Of a stretch of 64,000 bases of DNA, positions 9,027-17,060 are shown in pieces. Numbering within the stretch: the stretch's first letter is position 1; each line of letters starts with the position of its first letter. The notes beneath the pieces are model-generated. The model worked only from the letters and a program-made list of their open reading frames with translations. It ran no database searches and was not told the origin of the DNA. The stretch lies in contig CACHTQ010000001.1 in assembly GCA_902582845.1 (NCBI GenBank), positions 151,952 through 215,951 of the forward strand, given 5' to 3'. A program made the position numbers and the translations under genes. This stretch comes from an uncultured Pelagibacteraceae bacterium (lineage in GTDB: Bacteria; Pseudomonadota; Alphaproteobacteria; Pelagibacterales; Pelagibacteraceae).

Positions 9027-9626
9027 ATGCAGCCAGCATACTATGAAGATTTTACAGAAATTCAAAATAAGTATTGGTCTATGTTAGATGATGCTGTCAC
9101 TAACAGAGGTTCACCATTTAGAATTCCAGTTTTCATATGTGCTCACCAAGATGAGGTCGATGGTAGAATTGTTGTTTTGCGTAAATCAGATAGAGAAAAT
9201 GATTTATTACAATTTCATACTGATTTAAGATCTCCAAAGGTGAACATTTTAAAAAAAAATAAGAACGCCTCTTTAGTTTTCTACGATAAAGAAGAAAAGA
9301 TACAACTAAGAGTAAAAGTAGAATGTGAAGTTAATAATCAAAATTCTACAACTGAAGAATCTTGGAAAAAAACTCAACATATAAGCAGACGTTGTTATTT
9401 AACTGATAGTCCCCCAGGAACTGCATCAGAAAAACCAACTTCTGGCATGATATCTAAATTGGAAGATTTTGATTACACAATGGAACAAAGTGAAGATGGT
9501 TATAAAAATTTTACTGTAATTAAATGCAAAATAAAATCTATAGAATGGCTATTTCTTGCTGCTAAAGGTCATCGAAGAGCTAAGTTTGATTTAGAAACAA
9601 ACAAAAGTGAATGGTTAGTTCCTTAA
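9027..9626 (+). CDS. Pyridoxamine 5'-phosphate oxidase-like FMN-binding protein
   Basis: A 199-residue protein of the split-barrel flavin family. It shows R-I-V-V-L-R-K near residue 48, F-H-T-D-L-R-S-P-K near 64, and the strand A-S-L-V-F-Y-D, as in PNPOx-like proteins. The W-L-F-L-A-A-K-G-H-R-R-A-K-F region near the C-terminus is typical of the putative PNPOx group without a proven substrate. It is downstream of the GarR-like dehydrogenase with a three-base gap. A role in true pyridoxal phosphate synthesis is possible but not shown. Confidence 0.78.
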   Translation: MQPAYYEDFTEIQNKYWSMLDDAVTNRGSPFRIPVFICAHQDEVDGRIVVLRKSDRENDLLQFHTDLRSPKVNILKKNKNASLVFYDKEEKIQLRVKVECEVNNQNSTTEESWKKTQHISRRCYLTDSPPGTASEKPTSGMISKLEDFDYTMEQSEDGYKNFTVIKCKIKSIEWLFLAAKGHRRAKFDLETNKSEWLVP

Positions 9627-9627
9627 A

Positions 9628-10068
9628 TTATTTTTCAATAGCTGCTAATTTTTTCTTTAATTTAACCGGTAAATTTGCAAACCACTCTTTCTCTTTGCCA
9701 GAGTCTGGTAAGACAGCCCCATATTCAATCATTTGAGATGGGGGAAGATCATTAATATAAACCCATACTTGAGTTTCATCTAATTTGGAATTTTTTACTA
9801 ATACATGTTTTAAATCTGAAATTAATTTGTCTTTGACCTCTTTTGATCGACCTGCTCTAATTTGGCCAAGTAAAAATAAAGATGGCTCTTTTACTTTTTT
9901 TCCACCCATAAAATGATTATTTTTTTTTGTTTTATTAAATATTACTTGAGCAAAATAAGTATTTGCACCAGTTACTACATTATGAACTTTAGTAATTCCT
10001 TCGGCTAATTTTTTTTGTTGTTTGGAGGAAATATTAAAGTTTGAGTTTGTTACTGTATAAGTTGGCAT
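9628..10068 (-). CDS. Tautomerase superfamily protein, cis-3-chloroacrylic acid dehalogenase type
   Basis: A 146-residue protein beginning M-P-T-Y, which exposes Pro1 as catalytic base after Met removal. Counting from that proline, it keeps every residue I recall as important in cis-CaaD: Pro1, His28, Arg70 and Arg73 (in Q-I-R-A-G-R-S), Tyr103 and Glu114 (in Q-M-I-E-Y-G). Length also fits the cis-CaaD group (about 149) and not short 4-OT (about 62). cis-CaaD hydrolyses cis-3-chloroacrylate to malonate semialdehyde; marine relatives may hydrate other unsaturated acids. It lies next to a gamma-carbonic-anhydrase-like gene, probably in one transcript. Confidence 0.82.
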   Translation of the reverse strand: MPTYTVTNSNFNISSKQQKKLAEGITKVHNVVTGANTYFAQVIFNKTKKNNHFMGGKKVKEPSLFLLGQIRAGRSKEVKDKLISDLKHVLVKNSKLDETQVWVYINDLPPSQMIEYGAVLPDSGKEKEWFANLPVKLKKKLAAIEK

Positions 10069-10073
10069 TATAT

Positions 10074-10586
10074 TTAAAATATAGATTTAGAATATCTTTT
10101 CCAGTTATCTTGATAATGTTTTGTGTTTTCAATAATTGCTTTTTTTTCGTCTTCAGTAATTTCTCTTACAACTTTTCCAGGTGAGCCAATCACTAAGGAG
10201 TTGTCTGGAATTTCTTTGTTCTCTGTGATTAATGCTTTCGCTCCTACAAGGCAATTTTTTCCAATCTTGGCATTATTTAAAATTACTGCTCCAATACCAA
10301 TTAAACTATTATCCCCTATCGTACAGCCATGAAGCATAACCATATGTCCAACGGTAACATTCATTCCAACTTTTAATGGATAACCTGGATCTGTATGTAA
10401 AACACTTCCATCTTGAATGTTGGAACCCTCACCAATGTGAATATTTTCTACATCGCCTCTTAAGGTTGCATTAAACCAAATACTAGAATTTTTTTCTAAG
10501 GTAACATCACCTATTATAGTTGCATTAGGTGCTACCCAATTTTCGCCAGAGTTTTTTGGTTTTTTATCTTTTAAATCGTAAAACAT
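10074..10586 (-). CDS. Gamma-carbonic-anhydrase-like hexapeptide protein
   Basis: A 170-residue left-handed beta-helix protein with repeating hexapeptides (I-I-G-D-V-T, I-H-I-G-E-G, I-G-I-G-A-V and so on). Metal ligand histidines are visible in V-L-H-T-D, V-G-H-M-V-M-L-H-G-C, the arrangement of the gamma-CA/PaaY/YrdA group. The start W-V-A-P-N-A-T-I-I-G-D-V is also typical. Members may hydrate carbon dioxide or act as thioesterases; activity cannot be read. It is upstream of the tautomerase gene in the same direction (five-base gap) and divergent from the redoxin gene with only 20 bp between starts. Confidence 0.85.
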   Translation of the reverse strand: MFYDLKDKKPKNSGENWVAPNATIIGDVTLEKNSSIWFNATLRGDVENIHIGEGSNIQDGSVLHTDPGYPLKVGMNVTVGHMVMLHGCTIGDNSLIGIGAVILNNAKIGKNCLVGAKALITENKEIPDNSLVIGSPGKVVREITEDEKKAIIENTKHYQDNWKRYSKSIF

Positions 10587-10606
10587 AATTTATATATTAT
10601 TACATT

Positions 10607-11161
10607 ATGCCTATACAAACTCCAATATGTGATTTTGGTCAAAAAGCACATGACTTTAAGCTTAAATCAACAGATGGTAAAATTCTCTCACTATCAGATG
10701 TCAAAGGTGAAAAAGGAACACTAATTATGTTTATTTGCAATCATTGTCCATATGTTAAAGCGGTTACAAAAGATATTGTTGAGGATTGTAAAAAATTGAG
10801 AGACATCGGTGTTAATTCAGTAGCTATTTGTGCCAATGATGCAGAAAATTATCCTGAAGATTCTTTTGAAAATATGATTAAATTTTCAGAAGAAAATCAA
10901 TTTGGTTTTCCTTATTTAGTTGATGAAACGCAAGAAGTAGCAAAAACTTATGATGCGGTATGTACTCCAGATTTTTTTGGATACAACAAAGATTTAGAGC
11001 TTCAATATAGGGGAAGAGTAAGAGAACTTAAAAAATTAATTCCAGTTAGAGATGGCGATAGTGATCTTTTAAAAGCTATGACACAAATTGCTAAAACTAA
11101 TAATGGACCTGAGAACCAAATTCCTAGTGCTGGATGTGGTATTAAGTGGAAAACTAATTAA
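10607..11161 (+). CDS. Thioredoxin-fold redoxin (AhpC/TSA-like)
   Basis: A 184-residue protein with F-K-L-K-S-T-D-G-K-x-L-S-L-S-D-V near the start, then the redox motif F-I-C-N-H-C-P-Y-V near residue 45 (Cys-x-x-Cys). The rest is a thioredoxin fold with cis-proline T-P-D-F and a Tyr-Arg-Gly-Arg segment. This pattern is found in cytosolic redoxin-family proteins of unknown partner. No signal peptide is seen. The glycosyltransferase starts at its stop codon (TAATG overlap), so translation is probably coupled. Confidence 0.82.
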   Translation: MPIQTPICDFGQKAHDFKLKSTDGKILSLSDVKGEKGTLIMFICNHCPYVKAVTKDIVEDCKKLRDIGVNSVAICANDAENYPEDSFENMIKFSEENQFGFPYLVDETQEVAKTYDAVCTPDFFGYNKDLELQYRGRVRELKKLIPVRDGDSDLLKAMTQIAKTNNGPENQIPSAGCGIKWKTN

Positions 11162-12243
11162 TGTATATTATTGTTACTAGAACTTTTCCACCAGAATTGG
11201 GTGGAATGCAAAGTTTGATGTGGGGTTTATCCCGTGAAATGTCCAAAAATTTTATGATTAAGGTTTTTGCAGATTATTATGAAAATCATAAAAATTTTGA
11301 TGAACAAGCAAGTTTTTCGATTGAAAGAGTTGGTGGAATAAAATTTTTAAGAAAAATAAGAAAAGCTCAATTAATTAATGAATTTTTAAAAGAAAATAAA
11401 GTTGAGGGGATCGTTGCTGATCACTGGAAAAGTTTAGAATTAATTAAAACTAATAAAAAAAAGTATTGTTTAATTCATGGTAAAGAAATCAACCATCCTT
11501 TAGGAAGTTCATTAAATAAAAGAGTTGTAAAAGTTCTTAATAATGTAGAAAAAGTAATTGCGAATTCTGAATATACAAAGAATTTAGCGATAGATAATGG
11601 TGTAGATCAAAATAAAGTTATAGTCATAAATCCTGGAGCTGATCCAATTCAAGAATTAAATAAAAAGTCTCTTGAGAAAGTTGAAAGTTTATTAAAAGTC
11701 AAAACACCTAGACTAATTACAGTTTCTAGATTTGATAAAAGAAAAAATCATGAAAAAGTAATTATGGCATTAAGAAATTTAAAACAAATATACCCTGATA
11801 TTGTTTATATTTGTATTGGTTATGGTGATGAGGAGGAGAATATAAAAAAATTAGTTGAAGAGTTAGATCTAACTTCACAAGTAATGTTTTTTAAAGATAT
11901 AAGTTCTGATTTAAAAAATGCTTTAGTAGCTAAATCAAATATCTTTGTCATGCCTTCTATTATACATAAGACTTCTGTAGAAGGTTTTGGGATAGCTTAT
12001 GTAGAAGCTGCACAATATGGAATTCCTTCTCTAGGAGGAAAAGATGGTGGTGCATCAGATGCTATTGACCACGATAAAACTGGATTAATTTGTGATGGGA
12101 ACAATCTAGATGAGATTTATTCATCACTAAATTCAATGATTGAAAATAAAAAATATATTGAACTTGGAAAAAATGCCAGAGAATATGTTTCAAAATTTCA
12201 ATGGAATAAAACTTTTGAAGAATACAAAAAAATTCTTAATTAA
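11161..12243 (+). CDS. GT4-family glycosyltransferase
   Basis: A 360-residue GT-B glycosyltransferase. The N-terminal domain starts I-I-V-T-R-T-F-P-P-E-L-G-G-M, the acceptor-side Gly-Gly motif; the C-terminal domain has S-R-F-D-K-R-K-N-H near residue 189, I-G-Y-G-D-E and the nucleotide-sugar motif E-G-F-G-I-A-Y-V-E-A-A near 275 (E-x7-E). It probably adds a sugar to LPS or another surface glycan. It converges on a GT9-family gene with a four-base overlap, and both likely serve the cell envelope. Confidence 0.83.
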   Translation: MYIIVTRTFPPELGGMQSLMWGLSREMSKNFMIKVFADYYENHKNFDEQASFSIERVGGIKFLRKIRKAQLINEFLKENKVEGIVADHWKSLELIKTNKKKYCLIHGKEINHPLGSSLNKRVVKVLNNVEKVIANSEYTKNLAIDNGVDQNKVIVINPGADPIQELNKKSLEKVESLLKVKTPRLITVSRFDKRKNHEKVIMALRNLKQIYPDIVYICIGYGDEEENIKKLVEELDLTSQVMFFKDISSDLKNALVAKSNIFVMPSIIHKTSVEGFGIAYVEAAQYGIPSLGGKDGGASDAIDHDKTGLICDGNNLDEIYSSLNSMIENKKYIELGKNAREYVSKFQWNKTFEEYKKILN

Positions 12244-13181
12244 TTTAAAGAATTAAGTAATCTTTCAAAAACTTTTTCTGCACTTAAATTATTCAGGTCT
12301 GTTACTTCAATTGCTTTAAAATTATCTCTTTCAATACTGACTTTATATGCAGTAGTATGTTTACCAAATAAAGTTAATCCTTTAGCTCCAACATGAGCTG
12401 CAATATGGGCAGGTCCAGTATCATTAGCAATAACAAAGGTGCTTTCTTTAATTAAAGAAGTTAGTTGAGAAATATCAAGCGCTTTTCCATTATCTAATAA
12501 AACTTCAGCATTTATTTCTTTTGCATCATTTATCTCGGATGGGCCCGGAGCTAAAACAATTTTATATTCGTTACCAAATTTATCTAAAATAAGTTTTATA
12601 AGATCATTATAATAAGGCCATTTCTTAATGTGTAAGTGGGGCGAGCAAAAAGGAAATAATAAAATAAATTTATCCAATTTGAAATGATCTTTAATTTTAC
12701 TGATCTTGGAGCCAGCCCAACTAAAATTAGGATTTAAAGTATGAGATGTTTTTAGTCCTGAGGTTTGTAATTGATGATTAAATCTATCAAGAACAGAGTG
12801 TTTATCAAATTCCTTTTTATCTATTACTTCTGGCAAAGTTGTAATTGAACTGGACCATGTTTCTTTTTTTGCTTTAGGAAAAAGAATATTTTTATAAAAA
12901 TTTGTTCTTGAGGAATTTTGAAGATCGAAAACTTTTGAAAAACTATGTTTCTTAAGTTCTCTCATTAAGAAATATAAGTATATGAGATTATATCTTGGCA
13001 ACCTTTTATCTAGAATTACTTCATGAATAAATGGATTTTTTTTAAAAACTTCTAAATAAGCTTTTGTAGTTAGTAAATAAATTTGATCATTTTTATGATT
13101 TTCAGATATGTCTTGAATTGCACCACTTGCTTGAGCTATATCTCCTAATGATCCGTGTTTAATAATTAAAATATTAGACAT
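12240..13181 (-). CDS. GT9-family glycosyltransferase (heptosyltransferase-like)
   Basis: A 313-residue protein of the ADP-heptose:LPS heptosyltransferase family. It starts I-L-I-I-K-H-G-S-L-G-D-I-A-Q, the typical N-terminal phosphate-binding loop, has the F-P-F-C-S-P central segment in place of the usual F-P-G, and the donor-site motif I-A-N-D-T-G-P-A-H-I-A-A near residue 252. Donor and acceptor are unknown. It is divergent from the DUF6165 gene with 32 bp between. Confidence 0.85.
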   Translation of the reverse strand: MSNILIIKHGSLGDIAQASGAIQDISENHKNDQIYLLTTKAYLEVFKKNPFIHEVILDKRLPRYNLIYLYFLMRELKKHSFSKVFDLQNSSRTNFYKNILFPKAKKETWSSSITTLPEVIDKKEFDKHSVLDRFNHQLQTSGLKTSHTLNPNFSWAGSKISKIKDHFKLDKFILLFPFCSPHLHIKKWPYYNDLIKLILDKFGNEYKIVLAPGPSEINDAKEINAEVLLDNGKALDISQLTSLIKESTFVIANDTGPAHIAAHVGAKGLTLFGKHTTAYKVSIERDNFKAIEVTDLNNLSAEKVFERLLNSLN

Positions 13182-13213
13182 ATTTATAACAAGATAGCAC
13201 AGTATTAAATTTT

Positions 13214-13603
13214 ATGAATAAAATTATAGTTGAAGTTTCGATAGGTGAACTTTTAGATAAAATTTCAATTTTAGAAATCAAACAAGGAAAAATTAAGGAT
13301 TCGGAAAAACTAAAATTTATTAACAATGAACACTCAATTTTAAAAGATCAGTTGGATAAGAATGTAAAATCTGATGATAAACTTAATGATCTTTATCAAT
13401 CATTAAAAGAAATAAATTCGAAACTATGGGTTATTGAGGATGATAAAAGACAATGTGAAAAAGAAAAAGATTTTGGCGAAAAATTTATTAAACTTTCAAG
13501 AGACGTCCATTTTCTTAATGATGATCGTGCAAAAATAAAATTAGAAATTAATAATCACACCGGTTCAGTTATAAAAGAGATAAAAGAATATACTAGTTAC
13601 TAA
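13214..13603 (+). CDS. DUF6165-type small coiled-coil protein
   Basis: A 129-residue soluble, Lys/Glu-rich protein starting I-I-V-E-V-S-I-G-E-L-L-D-K-I-S-I-L-E-I-K, which I recognise as the DUF6165 signature. Most of the chain is predicted helical with heptad-like spacing of Leu and Ile, so a coiled coil is likely. Family members often lie beside glycosyltransferases, as here. Function is unknown. The M24-family gene follows after nine bases. Confidence 0.7.
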   Translation: MNKIIVEVSIGELLDKISILEIKQGKIKDSEKLKFINNEHSILKDQLDKNVKSDDKLNDLYQSLKEINSKLWVIEDDKRQCEKEKDFGEKFIKLSRDVHFLNDDRAKIKLEINNHTGSVIKEIKEYTSY

Positions 13604-13612
13604 ACAATTCTA

Positions 13613-14764
13613 ATGGCACTTCATTTTTCAAAAAAAGAGTTTTCTAGCAGAAAAAATAAGGTTTTAAATTCGATGAAAGAGCAAAACCTTGATGCTCTTT
13701 TGATGTTTAGACAAGAGTCAATGTATTGGTTAACTGGATACGATACCTTTGGTTATGTTTTTTTTCAGACATTGGTTTTAGATAAAAGCGGAAATATAAT
13801 ACTGCTCACAAGAGCTCCTGATTTAAGACAAGCTCAAAATACATCCAACATAGAAGATATTAGAATATGGGTTGATAAAGATGGATCAAATCCAACAGAT
13901 GATCTTAAAGCTATTTTGAATGAATTAAATCTTAAAGGAAAAAAGTTAGGAATTGAATATGAAGCTTATGGTTTAACTGGTCGTAATGCTCTTCGATTAA
14001 ACAAATCTTTAGAAAATTATTGTTCTCTTGAAGATAAATCAGACTTAATAACAAAATTACGAGTAGTAAAATCTAAAGAGGAAATTGTTTATGTTAAAAA
14101 AGCTGCAGAACTTGCTGATAAAGCTTTAGACGAAGTATGGAAATATGCAAAAGCTGGTGTTAGTGAATCTAAGATATTAGCAGAAATGAACAGGGTTATA
14201 TTTGAAGGTGGTGGAGACTATCCTGCAAATGAATTTATAATTGGTTCTGGTAAAAATGCACTGCTTTGTCGTTATCAATCAGAAAAGCAAATTTTAGACA
14301 AACAAGATCAATTAACTGTTGAATGGGCTGGCACTTATAGACATTACCATTCTGCTATGTTTAGAACTATTCCTATCGGTAAAGCAGATCCTAAGCATCA
14401 TAAAATGCATGAAGCATGTGTTGAAGCTCTTAAAAATTGCGAAAGTAAATTAAAACCTGGGAATAAGGTTGGAGAAGTTTTTGATATTCATGCAAAAACG
14501 TTTGATGACCTTGGTTTTAAAAAAGCTCGAATGAACGCTTGTGGTTACTCATTAGGAAACACTTTTTCTCCAAACTGGATGGATTGGCCAATGCTTTACA
14601 CTAATAATCCTTATGTAATTCAACCTGGAAATATATTTTTTATACATATGATATTAATGGACTCTGAAAACCAATTAGCCATGAACCTAGGTGAAACTTA
14701 TTTAGTTACAGGAGATGGCAATGAAAGACTCGGTAAACAAAAGTTAGATTTAGTAGTACTTTAA
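13613..14764 (+). CDS. M24 (creatinase/Xaa-Pro peptidase fold) hydrolase
   Basis: A 383-residue two-domain protein: a creatinase N-domain with A-L-L-M-F-R-Q-E-S-M-Y-W-L-T-G-Y near residue 30, and a pita-bread domain. Where active M24 peptidases have two Asp metal ligands (D-x-G and the D of S-D-x-T-R-T), this protein has V-E-W-A-G-T-Y and S-A-M-F-R-T, so both are lost. That is the state of creatinase and related amidino/ectoine hydrolases, which work without metal. It is therefore more likely a small-molecule C-N hydrolase, such as an ectoine hydrolase (DoeA-like), than a peptidase. It converges on the ABC permease gene. Confidence 0.8.
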   Translation: MALHFSKKEFSSRKNKVLNSMKEQNLDALLMFRQESMYWLTGYDTFGYVFFQTLVLDKSGNIILLTRAPDLRQAQNTSNIEDIRIWVDKDGSNPTDDLKAILNELNLKGKKLGIEYEAYGLTGRNALRLNKSLENYCSLEDKSDLITKLRVVKSKEEIVYVKKAAELADKALDEVWKYAKAGVSESKILAEMNRVIFEGGGDYPANEFIIGSGKNALLCRYQSEKQILDKQDQLTVEWAGTYRHYHSAMFRTIPIGKADPKHHKMHEACVEALKNCESKLKPGNKVGEVFDIHAKTFDDLGFKKARMNACGYSLGNTFSPNWMDWPMLYTNNPYVIQPGNIFFIHMILMDSENQLAMNLGETYLVTGDGNERLGKQKLDLVVL

Positions 14765-15435
14765 TTAAAACTATATTTTTTCTCTAAAAATTTAATTACG
14801 TTGTGAATTATAAAAGTCATAAATAGATAAATTCCACCAGCAACTATAAATACCTCAATTGGTTTAAAAGTTGTTGAAATTATATATTTTGCAACACCTG
14901 TAAGGTCCATTATGGTGACTGTACTTGCTAAAGAAGTTCCTTTCATCATCAGGATAATTTCATTTCCGTAAGCTGGTAAAGATTGTCTTATAGCTATAGG
15001 TATCTGAATTTTATAAAAGATTACTTTATTTGAGATACCTAAACTTTTACCTGCCTCTATTATTCCAGGTTTAATTGTTTGAAATGCTGATCTTAATATC
15101 TCTGAAGTATATGCACCCGTGTTTAGAGCAAAAGCAATAATTGCACACCAATATGGTTCTTTTAAAATTACCCATAAAACTGTCGACCTTAAATATTCAA
15201 TCTGACCTAATCCAAAATAAATTATAAAAATCTGTACTAAAAGTGGAGTACCCCTAAAAACATATGAATATCCATAAGCAAATCTATTGATAAATATATT
15301 TTTATTTAATCTTAAAATTGCAAAAAATAATCCAATTAACAATCCAATTATTAAAGAAACTGAAAGAAGTTTTAAAGTTATTACAGCTGCGCTTAATAAC
15401 TTTGGGAAACTATTAATCATTAACTCAAGATCCAT
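14761..15435 (-). CDS. Polar amino acid ABC transporter permease (HisM-like)
   Basis: A 224-residue inner-membrane permease with five hydrophobic helices and the EAA loop E-A-G-K-S-L-G-I-S-N near residue 125. The F-R-G-T-P-L-L-V-Q-I-F-I segment near 59 is typical of the HisM/OccM group. It starts on the last base of the companion permease gene. No ATPase gene for this importer is in the window, so it must use one coded elsewhere. Confidence 0.88.
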   Translation of the reverse strand: MDLELMINSFPKLLSAAVITLKLLSVSLIIGLLIGLFFAILRLNKNIFINRFAYGYSYVFRGTPLLVQIFIIYFGLGQIEYLRSTVLWVILKEPYWCAIIAFALNTGAYTSEILRSAFQTIKPGIIEAGKSLGISNKVIFYKIQIPIAIRQSLPAYGNEIILMMKGTSLASTVTIMDLTGVAKYIISTTFKPIEVFIVAGGIYLFMTFIIHNVIKFLEKKYSFN

Positions 15436-16127
15436 TAGTACCCCCTACTATATTTGACTTCTAATCTGTTGATTAATTTCATACTCACAAAAGTAAGTAG
15501 TAAATATAAAGCTGCAGCAAATGAATAAAAGAATAATGGATCTCTTGTTGATCCAGCAGCAATATACGACTGTCTCATGATTTCAACTAAGCCTGTAACT
15601 GAGATTAAAGAAGTATCTTTGAGTGTTATTTGCCAAACATTACTTAGATTTGGAATAGCTAATCTTAACGTTTGAGGTAAAATAATTTTAAAAAATTTCC
15701 CAAACTTATTGAAACCTAATACATTAGCAGCTTCAAACTGGCCTTTATCAATTGATTGTATTGCTCCTCTAAAAACTTCTGTAGAATAAGCGCCAGAGAT
15801 TATCCCAATTGCAAATGCACCTGTAATAAATGCATTTATTTCAATATATTCATTATAACCAAATATTGATGCAACAAACATAACTGCACCAGTTCCACCA
15901 AAAAAGAAAAGATAAATTACTAATAATTCTGGAACACCTCTAATGACGGTTGTGTAAGAGTTGGCGATAAAATTTAAAAACTTATTTTTAGATAATTTTA
16001 ATGGAGTAAAGATTAATGCAAAAAGAAAACCTATGATCATTGCTGTTATTGAAACAGCTATAGTCATCAGGGTTGCATAAAATAATTCATCACCCCAACC
16101 AGTATCTCCAAATGCTAGAAGTTCCAT
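15435..16127 (-). CDS. Polar amino acid ABC transporter permease (HisQ-like)
   Basis: A 230-residue permease with about five helices, V-I-R-G-V-P-E-L-L-V-I-Y near residue 61 and the EAA loop E-A-A-N-V-L-G-F-N-K near 132, the HisQ/OccQ signature. It forms a heterodimer with the next gene product. A strong stem-loop lies between it and the upstream binding-protein gene, ending six bases before the ATG. Confidence 0.88.
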   Translation of the reverse strand: MELLAFGDTGWGDELFYATLMTIAVSITAMIIGFLFALIFTPLKLSKNKFLNFIANSYTTVIRGVPELLVIYLFFFGGTGAVMFVASIFGYNEYIEINAFITGAFAIGIISGAYSTEVFRGAIQSIDKGQFEAANVLGFNKFGKFFKIILPQTLRLAIPNLSNVWQITLKDTSLISVTGLVEIMRQSYIAAGSTRDPLFFYSFAAALYLLLTFVSMKLINRLEVKYSRGY

Positions 16128-16132
16128 ACAGA

Positions 16133-16159
16133 TTGGCGACTATACATGATAGTCGCCAA
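16133..16159 (-). promoter_or_regulatory. Intercistronic stem-loop after the binding-protein gene
   Basis: TTGGCGACTAT (16133-16143) pairs perfectly with ATAGTCGCCAA (16149-16159) across a 5-nt loop. On the minus strand it is after the binding-protein stop and just before the permease start. There is no T-run, so it is better seen as an mRNA 3'-end stabiliser or partial stop than a classic terminator. It probably sets a higher level for the binding protein than for the permeases. Confidence 0.65.
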
Positions 16160-16172
16160 ATCTAAAATTTAA

Positions 16173-17000
16173 TTACATAGAAGCGTCGAAACCAAACCAC
16201 TTAGTAGCAATTCTACTAATGTCTCCGTTTTTTCTCGCTTTATTGATAGCGGCATTAAACTTTTTCAAAAGTTCAGTATCATCTTTTCTAATACCTACTC
16301 CAACACCGTTTCCAAATGCACCACCTGAGAAAGTTGGTCCAGTTAAAACAACTGGCTTACCAGATTTTTCTGCATAATCACTGAATGCAACAGCAGCAGC
16401 TAATGCAGCATCACATCTTCCTGATGCTAAATCTAGGTTAACTTCGTCTTGTGTTTTATAAGTTCTAACATTTACTTTTCCTACATCACCAGAGTCTAAA
16501 AAGTTTTGATGAATTGTAGCAGTTTGTACACAAACAGTTTTACCTGCTAATGCAGCAGTAAGTGTTTTAAGATCTTTTTTAGCTGCAGCATTTGGTTTAG
16601 TAAGATTTATCCCAGCAGATGTATCTAAACCCTCCAGGCTAGATCCTTTCATGACTGCTAAAGATGCAACCTCATCTGCATATCCTTGAGAAAAGCTAAT
16701 AGCTTTTTGTCTTTCTGCAGTAATTGACATACCTGCCATTATTGCATCAAACTTTCTCATGATTAGAGCTGGGATCATTCCATCCCAATCTTGCTCAACT
16801 ATTACACATTGCTGTCCAATGTATCTACATAGCGTGTAAGCTAACTCAACTTCGAAACCTATTAACTTACCTGCCTCGTTTTTTGAGTTCCATGGAGGAT
16901 AAGCACCCTCTGTTCCAATTCTTATTTTATCAGCATTAACATTCCCTATTACCAATAGAGAGAGAAAAACTGAAAAAATAGTTTTCTTAAATATATTCAT
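16173..17000 (-). CDS. Periplasmic binding protein for basic/polar amino acids
   Basis: A family 3 solute-binding protein of 275 residues with a signal peptide ending near V-N-A. The mature part begins K-I-R-I-G-T-E-G-A-Y-P-P-W-N and has the family signature G-F-E-V-E-L-A-Y, then D-W-D-G-M-I-P-A-L and M-S-I-T-A-E-R-Q-K. These resemble the lysine/arginine/ornithine/octopine branch. I place the start at 17000: the GGAG directly before the first ATG (17006) has good spacing only to the second. Its gene follows the SpeD-SpeE fusion in the same direction after about 60 bp, so import of ornithine or arginine as a polyamine precursor is possible (inference). Confidence 0.88.
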   Translation of the reverse strand: MNIFKKTIFSVFLSLLVIGNVNADKIRIGTEGAYPPWNSKNEAGKLIGFEVELAYTLCRYIGQQCVIVEQDWDGMIPALIMRKFDAIMAGMSITAERQKAISFSQGYADEVASLAVMKGSSLEGLDTSAGINLTKPNAAAKKDLKTLTAALAGKTVCVQTATIHQNFLDSGDVGKVNVRTYKTQDEVNLDLASGRCDAALAAAVAFSDYAEKSGKPVVLTGPTFSGGAFGNGVGVGIRKDDTELLKKFNAAINKARKNGDISRIATKWFGFDASM

Positions 17001-17060
17001 TGTCATCTCCTTTAATAAAAAAATAGTATTTCACAGATTGTTGATATTAAAAAGAAAAAA

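Noticed and set aside
16133..16159. Classic terminator between binding protein and permease
   Set aside because: The stem is strong but there is no T-run on the minus strand, so it is recorded as a regulatory stem-loop.
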